From positions 1 through 64,000 of the forward strand of contig NZ_AMSG01000011.1 of assembly GCF_000300875.1 (NCBI RefSeq): DNA of 64,000 bases. Direction: 5' to 3'. A model generated the notes under the pieces. That model did no database searches. It worked only from the letters and a program-made list of their open reading frames with translations, and was not told the DNA's origin. Every line of letters begins with the position of its first letter. Position 1 is the stretch's first letter. The stretch comes from Galbibacter marinus. Lineage in GTDB: Bacteria; Bacteroidota; Bacteroidia; Flavobacteriales; Flavobacteriaceae. Of this stretch, positions 30,664 through 39,444 are shown in pieces. A program made the position numbers and the translations under genes.

Positions 30664-30688
30664 AAGCCCTGATACTCTACCAGGGCTT
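30664..30688 (-). terminator. Hairpin terminator after the phosphoesterase gene
   Basis: AAGCCCTG (30664-30671) and CAGGGCTT (30681-30688) form an 8-bp stem with a 9-nt loop, 59 bp past the phosphoesterase stop. On the minus strand it is followed by ATTTG and further A/T-rich sequence, so termination may be partial. It separates the SusCD operon from the sigma gene. Confidence 0.6.
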
Positions 30689-30746
30689 AAACCACATTTA
30701 ATCAATTCATTAAATCAATCCAAAATATAAATCTTTCACCCTTCGC

Positions 30747-32324
30747 TTAATTAAAAGAATCTATTCGGTAGGAGCTAGAACCTGAATGAGTATTCCCATA
30801 CATATCCGTGGCTCGAATTTCAATTTTGTGCTCTCCAACAGGTAACTTTGTATCAATCACTCCTTTCCAAAGATGTTTAGATACAATTGGGTTAGAGGAA
30901 CGTCTTCCTGATAAAAGAGTTTCACTTAAGTCTCGCTCATATACTAGAGCCTCATAGGATGGATCCTGTTCTAACACATATCTCATAGGTTTCCAAGAAC
31001 CATTATCAATTCTGTATTCTAGTGTGTCATTTTCACTTCCGATAAAAAAGTTTACATAAATCCCAGCCTTAGTTCGCTTATCCTTTTCAACAACCTTAGG
31101 GGCGAAAATATTCATCTGATATTCTGCATCCTTTCCAGCCACTTTATAATTTACCTCATAAGTATTGCCCTTAAAATGAATGTATGCATACCCTTTGGGA
31201 GTACCATCTCTCATAATCGAAATTGGGATTCCATTTTCATCCAAAGTTCCAGAATACCAATCTCCAGAGGTTGTTCCTACATTATAGTGATGATGTGGCT
31301 TTACTTGTTTCCATCCCGTATTCTGGTCCATGAAATCTTGACGTTGAATGTGGGTATGTGCTGAGAGTGATAAGGTATGCGGATAATCCTTTAATAAATC
31401 AAACAATGCCTCACGACTCTTATCTTTGAATGAATCACCCCCAGGTTCACTAATAGGAATATGAAATGCCAATACAATTAAGTGATCCTTTGGCACAAAT
31501 TTCAGATCATTTTTAACAAACTCCAACTGGTCTTCTCTAAATCCTCCCCAGTATCCTTTTCCATCACGTGGATCTGGATATAAAACATCGTCTAGAACGA
31601 TAAAATGAACCTTTCCATAATTAAATGCATAATTAGCTGGTCCGAAATGAGCCTCAAAAGTTTCATCCGATAAATGATCTTCCTTAGCATCAAAATTCAG
31701 ATCATGATTTCCCAAAACATTAAACCATGGTATCCCAACTTCTTTTACCGCGGAAATATATGGATTAAACAAGGAAAGGTCGTCCCCTACCAAATCACCT
31801 AAACTCAACCCAAAAGCAACATTTTCAGTGTTTTTAAGTTCAGAGACGATTCCTCTAGCAAAGTAATCCACCTCTTGCAAATTATAAGGCTGGGGATCAC
31901 CAAAGATCAAGCTTGTAAATTCGTCGGTATCATCAGTGGCACTGAGTCCAAAATTAAGTTGTCTGGGTAATTTTCCTGTAGGAGCCACTCCTTTAAACTC
32001 TGACTCTGGAGACCCTTGGGGTTTATGGATATAATAAAACTGAGCCAATTGATCATCACTGACATTAATTGAATAACCCGAAGGTTTAATAACTGAGATT
32101 ATAGCGTCATTACTCACCGTTAGCTCATATTTCCCATTCTGGTCGGTTTGGACAACATCTATTCCATTAGTTACCGAAACTCCTGGGATTCCATTTTCCC
32201 TTCGTTCCTTTTTACCATTAGCATTTCGATCTTCAAAAACATAGCCTTTAGCTATATCTTGGGCAGAGATCAGACCCACAGTCGATAAAATTAATATCAG
32301 ACTCAAAAGTGACTTGTATTGCAT
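30747..32324 (-). CDS. Secreted calcineurin-like phosphoesterase
   Basis: A 525-residue metallophosphoesterase. Signal peptide (to about 21), an N-terminal SdrD/CNA-B-like beta domain (about 25-100, GYVFEDRNANGKKERRENGI), the catalytic domain (about 135-365) and a C-terminal beta domain (about 370-525). Metal ligands are visible: DPQ (Asp 143), GDLVGDD (Asp 177), GNHD (Asn 206, His 207) and HTHIQ. It fits the Bacteroidetes family with MetallophosN and MetallophosC domains and would hydrolyse phosphomonoesters or diesters outside the inner membrane. Located 17 bp after susD, so the ligand of this SusCD pair may be phosphorylated; that is inference. Confidence 0.88.
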   Translation of the reverse strand: MQYKSLLSLILILSTVGLISAQDIAKGYVFEDRNANGKKERRENGIPGVSVTNGIDVVQTDQNGKYELTVSNDAIISVIKPSGYSINVSDDQLAQFYYIHKPQGSPESEFKGVAPTGKLPRQLNFGLSATDDTDEFTSLIFGDPQPYNLQEVDYFARGIVSELKNTENVAFGLSLGDLVGDDLSLFNPYISAVKEVGIPWFNVLGNHDLNFDAKEDHLSDETFEAHFGPANYAFNYGKVHFIVLDDVLYPDPRDGKGYWGGFREDQLEFVKNDLKFVPKDHLIVLAFHIPISEPGGDSFKDKSREALFDLLKDYPHTLSLSAHTHIQRQDFMDQNTGWKQVKPHHHYNVGTTSGDWYSGTLDENGIPISIMRDGTPKGYAYIHFKGNTYEVNYKVAGKDAEYQMNIFAPKVVEKDKRTKAGIYVNFFIGSENDTLEYRIDNGSWKPMRYVLEQDPSYEALVYERDLSETLLSGRRSSNPIVSKHLWKGVIDTKLPVGEHKIEIRATDMYGNTHSGSSSYRIDSFN

Positions 32325-32341
32325 AGTTTTAAATTTTTAAG

Positions 32342-33775
32342 TTAATCAACCGTATCCCACCAAACCTTAACATTGATATCGTCCTTACCTCCTAACATCT
32401 CAAGAGCTTGTCGGTATCCAGGAGCATTTCCAATAGCCAGATCGCTTGGATAGAACAAGCGTGAAGGCATTTTAGCATCATTAAACATGGCCTCTGTGGT
32501 AGGTAGTGTGGGGAATCCAGTTCTTCTGTATTCAAACCACTGCTGATAATCCACAAAGTACAATGCATAATATTTTTGAATCATTATTTGTTCTAGGCTA
32601 CCGTTGTAGTTGGTCAGCGGATTATCAAAATAACCTTCTGGCAATTCAGCTCCTAGTTGTTCCATAGCAGCCTTTACACCATTTGTGTAATGTAATTCTG
32701 GGTTCCCTATATACCCTCTTTGAGCAAGTTCTGCTTTGATAAAAGCTACTTCAGAGAAAGGAAGTAAATAAATTTTCATAGGATTTTCAACTTGTTTAAT
32801 CTCAAAGGTAGACGCATTATAAGTAAACTGAGATTCATTTCCAGCGTATGCGCTAGGAATTCCTTTGTACCCGATAGTCTGATCCTCGATATTTGCCTGT
32901 GTGGCAATTATTGGTCTTCTAGGATCTTCCCACTGATTCAGATTATCCAAAAAGAAGGAGGAAATTTTTGTACTCAATCGAAAATCCTGTGGTCTTCCCC
33001 ATGGTGAAACATTTGGTGTTATCCCAGTAACCTGTAAGATAGCTGATTCTTCAGTATTTTCAAAAACAGGATATTTAGTCGGATTTTGAACCATTGTACT
33101 GAGCTTTGCAAAAGCATTGGTATTTGATCTATTGGAAATTCGAAGCAAAAGACGCATATGCAGAGAATTAGTGAATTTTCTCCACCGCTCAATATCATTC
33201 CCAAAAAGGATATCTGACTCATAGACCATAGCTTGATCCAAATCATACAAGGTGTTAGCTTTTTCCAGATCCGAGAGGATAGTGGTGTAAATCTCCTCTT
33301 GAGAATCAAATTTAGGAGTCAGTATGCCCTCTTCAGCGCTAACAGCTTTCTTCATAGGAACAGGTCCAAATAAATCAGTAAGGTTTGCATACGCGTAAGC
33401 ATTTAAGGTAAGAGCAATAGCTGTGTAATTATTGTCTTCTCTTAAAGTCGCTGCAGCATGCATTTCTTTAATATTTTGAAGCCATTTATAGTAATTATCC
33501 CATGATGAATTTCCAATTCCAAGACTCACATCATAGCGATGAAGTCCACCAGAAACGCTGGGAAAAGGAACAGAAACCTGCATAAGGTTAAAGGTTATTG
33601 CATCGCTTCGGTTCGCACCATGAGAGGCTAATCCATAGATTATTGGATTTAATAACGTCGCCGGACTAATTTCTGCAATCCTATTGGGATCCTCATTAAT
33701 TTCCTCAAAATCATTAGTGCAGCCTCCTGCAAAGAAAATCAACAATATAATAAATAAAGTACCTATTTTTTTCAT
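32342..33775 (-). CDS. susD-like: SusD-like lipoprotein (SusD_2 type)
   Basis: A 477-residue lipoprotein with lipobox AGGC (Cys about 19) followed by TNDFEEINEDPNRIAEISPA, the typical opening of the SusD/RagB-like family 2. TPR-like helices follow, with ALTLNAYAYANLTDLFGPVP, and a C-terminal segment IMIQKYYALYFVDYQQWFEYRRTGFP. It starts 5 bp after the SusC stop. Partner of the SusC at 33781. Confidence 0.92.
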   Translation of the reverse strand: MKKIGTLFIILLIFFAGGCTNDFEEINEDPNRIAEISPATLLNPIIYGLASHGANRSDAITFNLMQVSVPFPSVSGGLHRYDVSLGIGNSSWDNYYKWLQNIKEMHAAATLREDNNYTAIALTLNAYAYANLTDLFGPVPMKKAVSAEEGILTPKFDSQEEIYTTILSDLEKANTLYDLDQAMVYESDILFGNDIERWRKFTNSLHMRLLLRISNRSNTNAFAKLSTMVQNPTKYPVFENTEESAILQVTGITPNVSPWGRPQDFRLSTKISSFFLDNLNQWEDPRRPIIATQANIEDQTIGYKGIPSAYAGNESQFTYNASTFEIKQVENPMKIYLLPFSEVAFIKAELAQRGYIGNPELHYTNGVKAAMEQLGAELPEGYFDNPLTNYNGSLEQIMIQKYYALYFVDYQQWFEYRRTGFPTLPTTEAMFNDAKMPSRLFYPSDLAIGNAPGYRQALEMLGGKDDINVKVWWDTVD

Positions 33776-33780
33776 TTGAA

Positions 33781-36700
33781 TTACAATTTAAGTTTTACAT
33801 TCACTCCATAAGTAGCTGGAGATGGCATCTGTCCCATTTCAATTCCAGGCATTATTCGATTTCCATTTAAGGCAGCAGTTTCCGGATCATAAAGCGGAAA
33901 ATCCGAAATAGTCAAAAGATTGCTACCATATATCGCAACATCCACGCCTTGTAAAAACATTTTGTTTAACCATTTTTTTGGTAACGAGTACTGTAGACGT
34001 ACTTCCCTTAGTTTGATGTAAGAGGCGTCAAAAGAATTAGATTCCACATTGGCCCTTCTGTAATAACGGTTATACCAGTCTGGCGTTATGGCCTCTGTAG
34101 TATTTGGAGAAAAGGTGCCATCACCGTTATCCACCACGCCGTCTCCTACGATCACACCCGTATCTCTACCTTTAAAAGTCGATTTGAGTTTACCTTGCTG
34201 AGTCATTTTGTGATGTGATTGAGAGTAAATTATCCCACCGTACTGACCATCGAAAGTAAACCCAGCGGTGAAGTTTCCAAATTTGAATTCATTATACCAA
34301 CCCATCTTCCAATCAGGCATGGCATCTCCGATATGCTCAAATTCACCAGATTCTGGGTATGCTGGTAATCCAGCTTGGTCATAAACAATTTCTCCCTCTG
34401 GTGAGCGTACAAAACCATACCCATAAATGGCCGTTGGGGAACCACCCACTTTTGCAATCATATAAGCACTTCCGCCTTGATCAATTATAAACTCATTATC
34501 TACCTCATCTGGTAATTCAAATACTCTACCTTCATTCTTAGACCAGTTTAAAGTGGAGTTCCAAGAAAAATTAGAATTATCGATAATTTTACCCTTAAGA
34601 GTCAGTTCCACTCCTCGGTTTTGGACCGAACCAGAATTAACAAACATTGAACTATAACCAGTATTTCTATCCAGTGCTAGCTGTATGACTTGGTTATCAG
34701 TGGTGATTTGATATAAAGTTGCATCAAGAGCCAATCTGTTGTTGAGTAATCTTGCCTCTATACCTGTTTCGTAACTTGTGGAAATTTCTGGTTTTAAATC
34801 TGCATTATACAACGTTGAAGGTACCGTCGCTGAACTGGCAAAATCACTATTGTTGTAATATTTACTGGTTTGGTATGGATCGGTGTCATTACCAACTTGT
34901 GCATAAGAAAATCGGTATTTTAAAAAGTTGAGTGTTTGGCTGTCAAGGTTAAAAATATCCGATAAAATTAGACTCGTATTTACCGATGGATAGAAAAAGG
35001 ACCAGTTATCCTTTGGAAGGGTGCTCGACCAATCGTTTCTACCGGTTACATCAATAAATATCTGATTTTTATAAGATAAGGTCATCAAACCATATAAACT
35101 ATTGACCGTTTTATTATAGTCACCAGTACTTATAGATGGACTACTTTTTCCATTGGCAAGCTTATATACCCCAGGGACAACTAATCCAGTAACTGACGCA
35201 TTGGTAGAACGTCGCTTATCGGTTCTGTTATTTCCACCAACTGAGGCGCTCAAATGAAAATTAGTTGAAATGGATTTATCGTAATTTAATAAGAAGTCGT
35301 TGTTGATTTCTTGTTTAAATATATCCTGGGTGCCGTAATATCCTTCGCTGTACCTATTGATACTAAATGGTCGTTTCATCTCTCGATCCTGATGATAGGT
35401 ATTCAAAGAGCTACGTAGCATCAAGTTGAAGTTTTCACTAAAGTGAATCTTAGCATTAATATTCCCAACTATTTGATTGCTCTCTAGAGTGTTTAAGGAT
35501 TCATAGGCGATCAAATAAGGGTTATCAATATATGAACTAAATGGTCGAATTTGCTCAATATCCTCTTGACCATCCTTCCAAATTGGTCTGAGCCAGTTTA
35601 GATCCATATTGGGATTTTGAAAGATCATAAAGTAAGCTATTGAACCATTATTATATCCTGTACTTGGTAGGTTATCACTACTTCTGTTGGTGTAATTTAT
35701 TACAGCCCCCAAATCAATATGATCAGAAACCTTATAATTTGAATTCACGGATGCCGAAATTCGTTCAAACCCAGTATTTGGCATAATCCATTCATTTTTG
35801 GTATACCCAATAGAGGCTCGCATAGAGCCGCGCTCCCCTCCACCTTGAATTGAAATATTGTTGATGTTAGTGATTCCCATACGCCAAAAATCCTTTCTGT
35901 TATCTTTATATGGTTTCCACAGAGTTCTTTCCGATCCTTGTCCCTGTGTTAAAGGATCGTATTGATAATAATGTTGCCCAGCGAATTCAGGTCCCCAAGC
36001 ACTGCTGGTAGAACCTGTATTGCTTCCATCTTCAGACAAGTGATAAGAATAATAAGGGTCTCCGTTTTGATCAAAAGATTTTCCACTACCTTGTCCGTAT
36101 TTGTACTGAAAGTCTGGCCAACGCTGAATCACATCAATAGAAGTACTGGAATTAATGGTAACACCAAGACCTGTACTTTTAGCTCCAGATTTTGTGGTAA
36201 TCATAAGTACACCATTTGCTGCTCTGGAGCCATAAAGTGCTGCAGCACCAGGTCCCTTTAGTACAGAAACACTCTCAATGTCATCAAGGTTAATATCCGA
36301 TATCCCATTCCCATAATCAATTGGAGAATCTTCTCCCATATAAGCGGACCCTGAGCCTGTGGTTGTCATTTCAGTGTTAACAGGAACACCATCCACCACA
36401 ACCAACGCATAATTACCACTTAGATCAAAAGAACTGTTACCTCGCAAAATGATTTGCTGAGAATTAATCGGCCCTGATCCTGCAGATACAATATTTAATC
36501 CTGCGACTTTCCCCTTTAAGCCTGAAGACCAGTTTACTGGAACAGTTTGCGCCAGCTCCTCGGATTTAACCGTTTCCTGGGAGAATCCAAGTTTCTTTTC
36601 CTGTCTTTTGATCCCTAATGCGGTGACCACTACCTCATCGAGTTGAGAGACATCTTGGTTAAGCTCTATGTTGTAAAAATCATCCTGACCAATAACCAAA

Positions 36701-37263
36701 GATTGTGGTTGAAAACCAACATAGGTTATACTTAACTTATCTCCAATAGAAGCATTTACAGTAAAATTACCGTTGAAATCCGTAACAACACCAGTAGCTG
36801 TATTGTTTATTTGAATAGTAGCCCCAGGAAGAGGAACACCTTCTTGATCCACGACTAACCCAGTAATTTCACGTTGCTGAATAACATTTGAAACTCCTTT
36901 TTCACTGATGTCTTGACGCGATACACTAATTAAATCATTGATTCGGTAGAAACGCAGATGTTTTTCCTTTGATACTTTTTCCAGTAAGTGTAAAAGGTTT
37001 TGGTCTTTCGTACTTAAAATCACCTCTGATTCAAGTTCGAGTAAGGGTTCGGAAAGCACAAAACTATAGGTTGTTTTATCTTCGATCACCCTGAATAACT
37101 CCTGTAATTTGTATAAGGATTTATCAAATTCAACAGTAGAGCTCTGAAGTGTTTGTCCATTTATTTCAGAGGCAAACAAACTATGCAATCCCAACACGGT
37201 TATGATATAGAATGTGGAAATTCTCATAATTATTTTAGGATAATTAAATGTATTTATTTTCAT
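33781..37263 (-). CDS. susC-like: SusC-family receptor with STN signalling domain
   Basis: A 1160-residue outer-membrane receptor. After the signal region (about 1-37, a second start at Met 13 is possible) there is an STN domain (about 50-120, LQELFRVIEDKTTYSFVLSE), which contacts a FecR protein in the periplasm. Then come a carboxypeptidase-like domain (about 130-210), the DEVVVTALGIKRQEKKLGF region, the plug (LKGKVAGLNIV ... VLKGPGAAALYGSRAANGVLMITTKSG) and a barrel ending TYGVNVKLKL. STN plus nearby FecR and sigma factor shows cell-surface signalling: ligand uptake induces the operon. It lies 166 bp after fecR. Confidence 0.94.
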   Translation of the reverse strand: MKINTFNYPKIIMRISTFYIITVLGLHSLFASEINGQTLQSSTVEFDKSLYKLQELFRVIEDKTTYSFVLSEPLLELESEVILSTKDQNLLHLLEKVSKEKHLRFYRINDLISVSRQDISEKGVSNVIQQREITGLVVDQEGVPLPGATIQINNTATGVVTDFNGNFTVNASIGDKLSITYVGFQPQSLVIGQDDFYNIELNQDVSQLDEVVVTALGIKRQEKKLGFSQETVKSEELAQTVPVNWSSGLKGKVAGLNIVSAGSGPINSQQIILRGNSSFDLSGNYALVVVDGVPVNTEMTTTGSGSAYMGEDSPIDYGNGISDINLDDIESVSVLKGPGAAALYGSRAANGVLMITTKSGAKSTGLGVTINSSTSIDVIQRWPDFQYKYGQGSGKSFDQNGDPYYSYHLSEDGSNTGSTSSAWGPEFAGQHYYQYDPLTQGQGSERTLWKPYKDNRKDFWRMGITNINNISIQGGGERGSMRASIGYTKNEWIMPNTGFERISASVNSNYKVSDHIDLGAVINYTNRSSDNLPSTGYNNGSIAYFMIFQNPNMDLNWLRPIWKDGQEDIEQIRPFSSYIDNPYLIAYESLNTLESNQIVGNINAKIHFSENFNLMLRSSLNTYHQDREMKRPFSINRYSEGYYGTQDIFKQEINNDFLLNYDKSISTNFHLSASVGGNNRTDKRRSTNASVTGLVVPGVYKLANGKSSPSISTGDYNKTVNSLYGLMTLSYKNQIFIDVTGRNDWSSTLPKDNWSFFYPSVNTSLILSDIFNLDSQTLNFLKYRFSYAQVGNDTDPYQTSKYYNNSDFASSATVPSTLYNADLKPEISTSYETGIEARLLNNRLALDATLYQITTDNQVIQLALDRNTGYSSMFVNSGSVQNRGVELTLKGKIIDNSNFSWNSTLNWSKNEGRVFELPDEVDNEFIIDQGGSAYMIAKVGGSPTAIYGYGFVRSPEGEIVYDQAGLPAYPESGEFEHIGDAMPDWKMGWYNEFKFGNFTAGFTFDGQYGGIIYSQSHHKMTQQGKLKSTFKGRDTGVIVGDGVVDNGDGTFSPNTTEAITPDWYNRYYRRANVESNSFDASYIKLREVRLQYSLPKKWLNKMFLQGVDVAIYGSNLLTISDFPLYDPETAALNGNRIMPGIEMGQMPSPATYGVNVKLKL

Positions 37264-37429
37264 ATTTTTGAATTGCTTTAATCATAATGCTTAATTAAAC
37301 TGAGTGCGTTTACTTTTTTTAATTTCGGATGATTTAGCACTAAGGAGGTGTGGCTGCACTTCCTTTTTTTCTTGCATCCTTTTTTTGTTTAGATTTTGTT
37401 CATTTCCGGTTTCATCTTTTTAAGGTTAA

Positions 37430-38359
37430 TTAGTCTGATTTATAAATAATTATTTGCTCCTGATCATTGATTCTGAACGAAAAGTCAGCAGCTTTTGAAA
37501 TTGACAATAAAATGGAAGTAATTCCTTTACCTTTAAAGGTTCCAGTTATGGGTATTTGCGACAAAGAGGAATCCGAAATACTTATGGTTTTCCCAAATTT
37601 GGATTCTAAGATTTTTACAATTGACCCTAGCTCAACATTGTCAAAAGAAAGTTGTTGATCCATCCAAAAAATCTCCAGTTGTGGATCAAATGTTTGTTGT
37701 TCTACTTGAGCCGTTATATAATCGATAGAGATTTTTTGTTTGGGTTTGAGTAATTTGGATTTCCCAAGACCCGTAACAACCACACTACCCTTTATTAGCG
37801 CTACACTAGTTCTTTTATCGCGCGTACTGATATTAAACTCAGTACCGAGAACTTTAGTAACTACACTGTCGGCAAAAACATTAAATGGTCGTTTTCGATC
37901 AAAGCTGACTTTAAAATAGGCCTCACCATCTAAAAGTACATTTCGAGACGCATCGGTAAAGCTTTTTGGAAACCTCAACAAACTATTTTGATTTAAAACC
38001 ACATGAGTACTATCGCTCAGTAGAATGGATTTTATCTGATTTTCGTGCGTGGATATTTCTACATACTCCATTGGAGGATTTAATGGAGTAGATAGGTAAT
38101 AAGTCAGTCCTAGTGCTACAACAATCAAGATAGCTGCAGCCATATTGATCCAATTAGATCTCTTGGGGTGTATTTCTTTTTTTATCCGTTTTAGAAGATC
38201 TTTCTGCAGTTGCTTTTTATGCTGCTTTGATTGAAATACACTTTTTGAGTTTTCCCTCAGCAAATAATGTTCAAAATCAGATAAATGATCTCTTTGTGAT
38301 CCAGTAGATCTTCCCTTAAGGTAATGAGTTAATATTTCTTTGAAATCCTTTTCTTTCAT
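37430..38359 (-). CDS. FecR-family anti-sigma factor
   Basis: A 309-residue single-pass protein: cytoplasmic sigma-binding N-terminus (about 1-68), one helix (about 71-89, INMAAAILIVVALGLTYYL), a FecR domain (about 100-205, EISTHENQIKSILLSDSTHV ... LDGEAYFKVSFDRKRPFNVF) and a C-terminal STN-like DUF4974 domain (about 225-309). It would hold the ECF sigma factor until the STN domain of the SusC at 33781 signals. First gene of this set; the sigma gene lies 7 kb away at the other end rather than just upstream. Confidence 0.92.
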   Translation of the reverse strand: MKEKDFKEILTHYLKGRSTGSQRDHLSDFEHYLLRENSKSVFQSKQHKKQLQKDLLKRIKKEIHPKRSNWINMAAAILIVVALGLTYYLSTPLNPPMEYVEISTHENQIKSILLSDSTHVVLNQNSLLRFPKSFTDASRNVLLDGEAYFKVSFDRKRPFNVFADSVVTKVLGTEFNISTRDKRTSVALIKGSVVVTGLGKSKLLKPKQKISIDYITAQVEQQTFDPQLEIFWMDQQLSFDNVELGSIVKILESKFGKTISISDSSLSQIPITGTFKGKGITSILLSISKAADFSFRINDQEQIIIYKSD

Positions 38360-38659
38360 TTAAAAACCTTCTTATACCTAGATATATCAGATATTGAAGG
38401 TCACACGTAGTAAGCAATACAGAAAACTGATGTATTTAACCTTTTATTCAAAATGCCATGATGGGATTTACAATTCCTTAACCTTAAGGTATAGCAGAAT
38501 TAAAAAACCAACTTTTTTTGCTAAATGGGAAATACTAAAAAAATATTAATTCCTCTATCTCTATATTTCCGAGTGATACTATGTTTAAAGAAAAAAATTA
38601 GAGACTCTACAGACAGCTTGAGGTACGGTTTTCGTATCAGCTTCTTTGTTGTGTTGGGA

Positions 38660-38953
38660 TTATTCTATCGGTTCTTGTCTTGTCCCCCTAAAGTTTATGA
38701 TTTCGATTAGTTCCTTTTGGGGTTGTATCCTGTAGATAATGTAGTTATTTTTATCTACCAATCCTTTATGGAGATTTTTAAATTTCCCAGTTTCTGGGCA
38801 GATTTTCGGATATTTACTAATTCGGTTCAAGAGGTCTTTTAGGTTCAGTTCAAGATTGAGAATTTCCATTACCGTCTATTCTTCTTCTAAATATTCAATG
38901 ACTTTATCAAGGCCTCTTTCGGCCTGTAGTGTCCAAACAATTTTTAATGCCAT
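38660..38953 (-). pseudogene. RelE/ParE toxin gene broken by an in-frame TAG
   Basis: Reading from the ATG at 38953 gives MALKIVWTLQAERGLDKVIE then YLEEE, a TAG stop, and the same frame continues TVMEILNLELNLKDLLNRIS ... KGLVDKNNYIIYRIQPQKEL to a stop at 38660. Together these make a normal 97-codon ParE-type toxin. A Trp is expected after EEE in related toxins, so TGG has probably become TAG. The 38360-38659 stretch downstream holds no convincing gene. The upstream antitoxin gene overlaps by 10 bp. Confidence 0.8.
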
Positions 38954-39216
38954 CTATCAAACCGTTTCATGACGGTCTCACTGGTAACATATTCACCTTT
39001 ATCCGCCTGCTTTAAGCCCGTTTTAATCTCTTCCTGCTCTCCTTTGGTCATCTCGCTCCACCAGTCTATCTGACCCTCTTCAAATACCTTTTTAAGCTTC
39101 GCTAACAAGCTTTCTTTCTGGGTCTGCAGCAAAAGAGATGCTTCAACTCTAATTTTGTGGTTTCTATATTTATAATCGTAACTTTTACCATAACGAAGAT
39201 ACTTTTTTATTTGCAA
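38944..39216 (-). CDS. Antitoxin partner of the broken ParE-type toxin
   Basis: About 90 codons. The C-terminal part (LLAKLKKVFEEGQIDWWSEM, EEIKTGLKQADKGEYVTSET) is typical of small Bacteroidetes antitoxins paired with RelE/ParE toxins. The N-terminus is uncertain: the frame opens with a TTG at 39216, and the segment before VEASLLLQTQKESL looks unlike relatives, so the true start may be lost or lie further in. It overlaps the toxin start by 10 bp. Confidence 0.6.
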   Translation of the reverse strand: MQIKKYLRYGKSYDYKYRNHKIRVEASLLLQTQKESLLAKLKKVFEEGQIDWWSEMTKGEQEEIKTGLKQADKGEYVTSETVMKRFDRWH

Positions 39217-39444
39217 ATAGGGTCACTTATCTATTGAGTGGAAGTTTTGATCCTGGTTCAAACATCCTGTTGACGACAAATAGTTCACCAAATCCTGTAA
39301 AAATAAAAACACATATTATCAGTTAAGGTCACCACAGAAAAGTCAGGGTAAGCCATCCATACGGTTCCAATGTTGTATTAGGATAGTACTTGGCGTGGAT
39401 TATCAAAATTCTAAGATTCGTCTTTTAAAAGTTAAAAAAATCTT

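Noticed and set aside
38525-38710. Plus-strand 61-codon frame with a hydrophobic segment.
   Set aside because: It runs antisense into the toxin gene, has no family resemblance and lies in AT-rich sequence; chance frame is likely.
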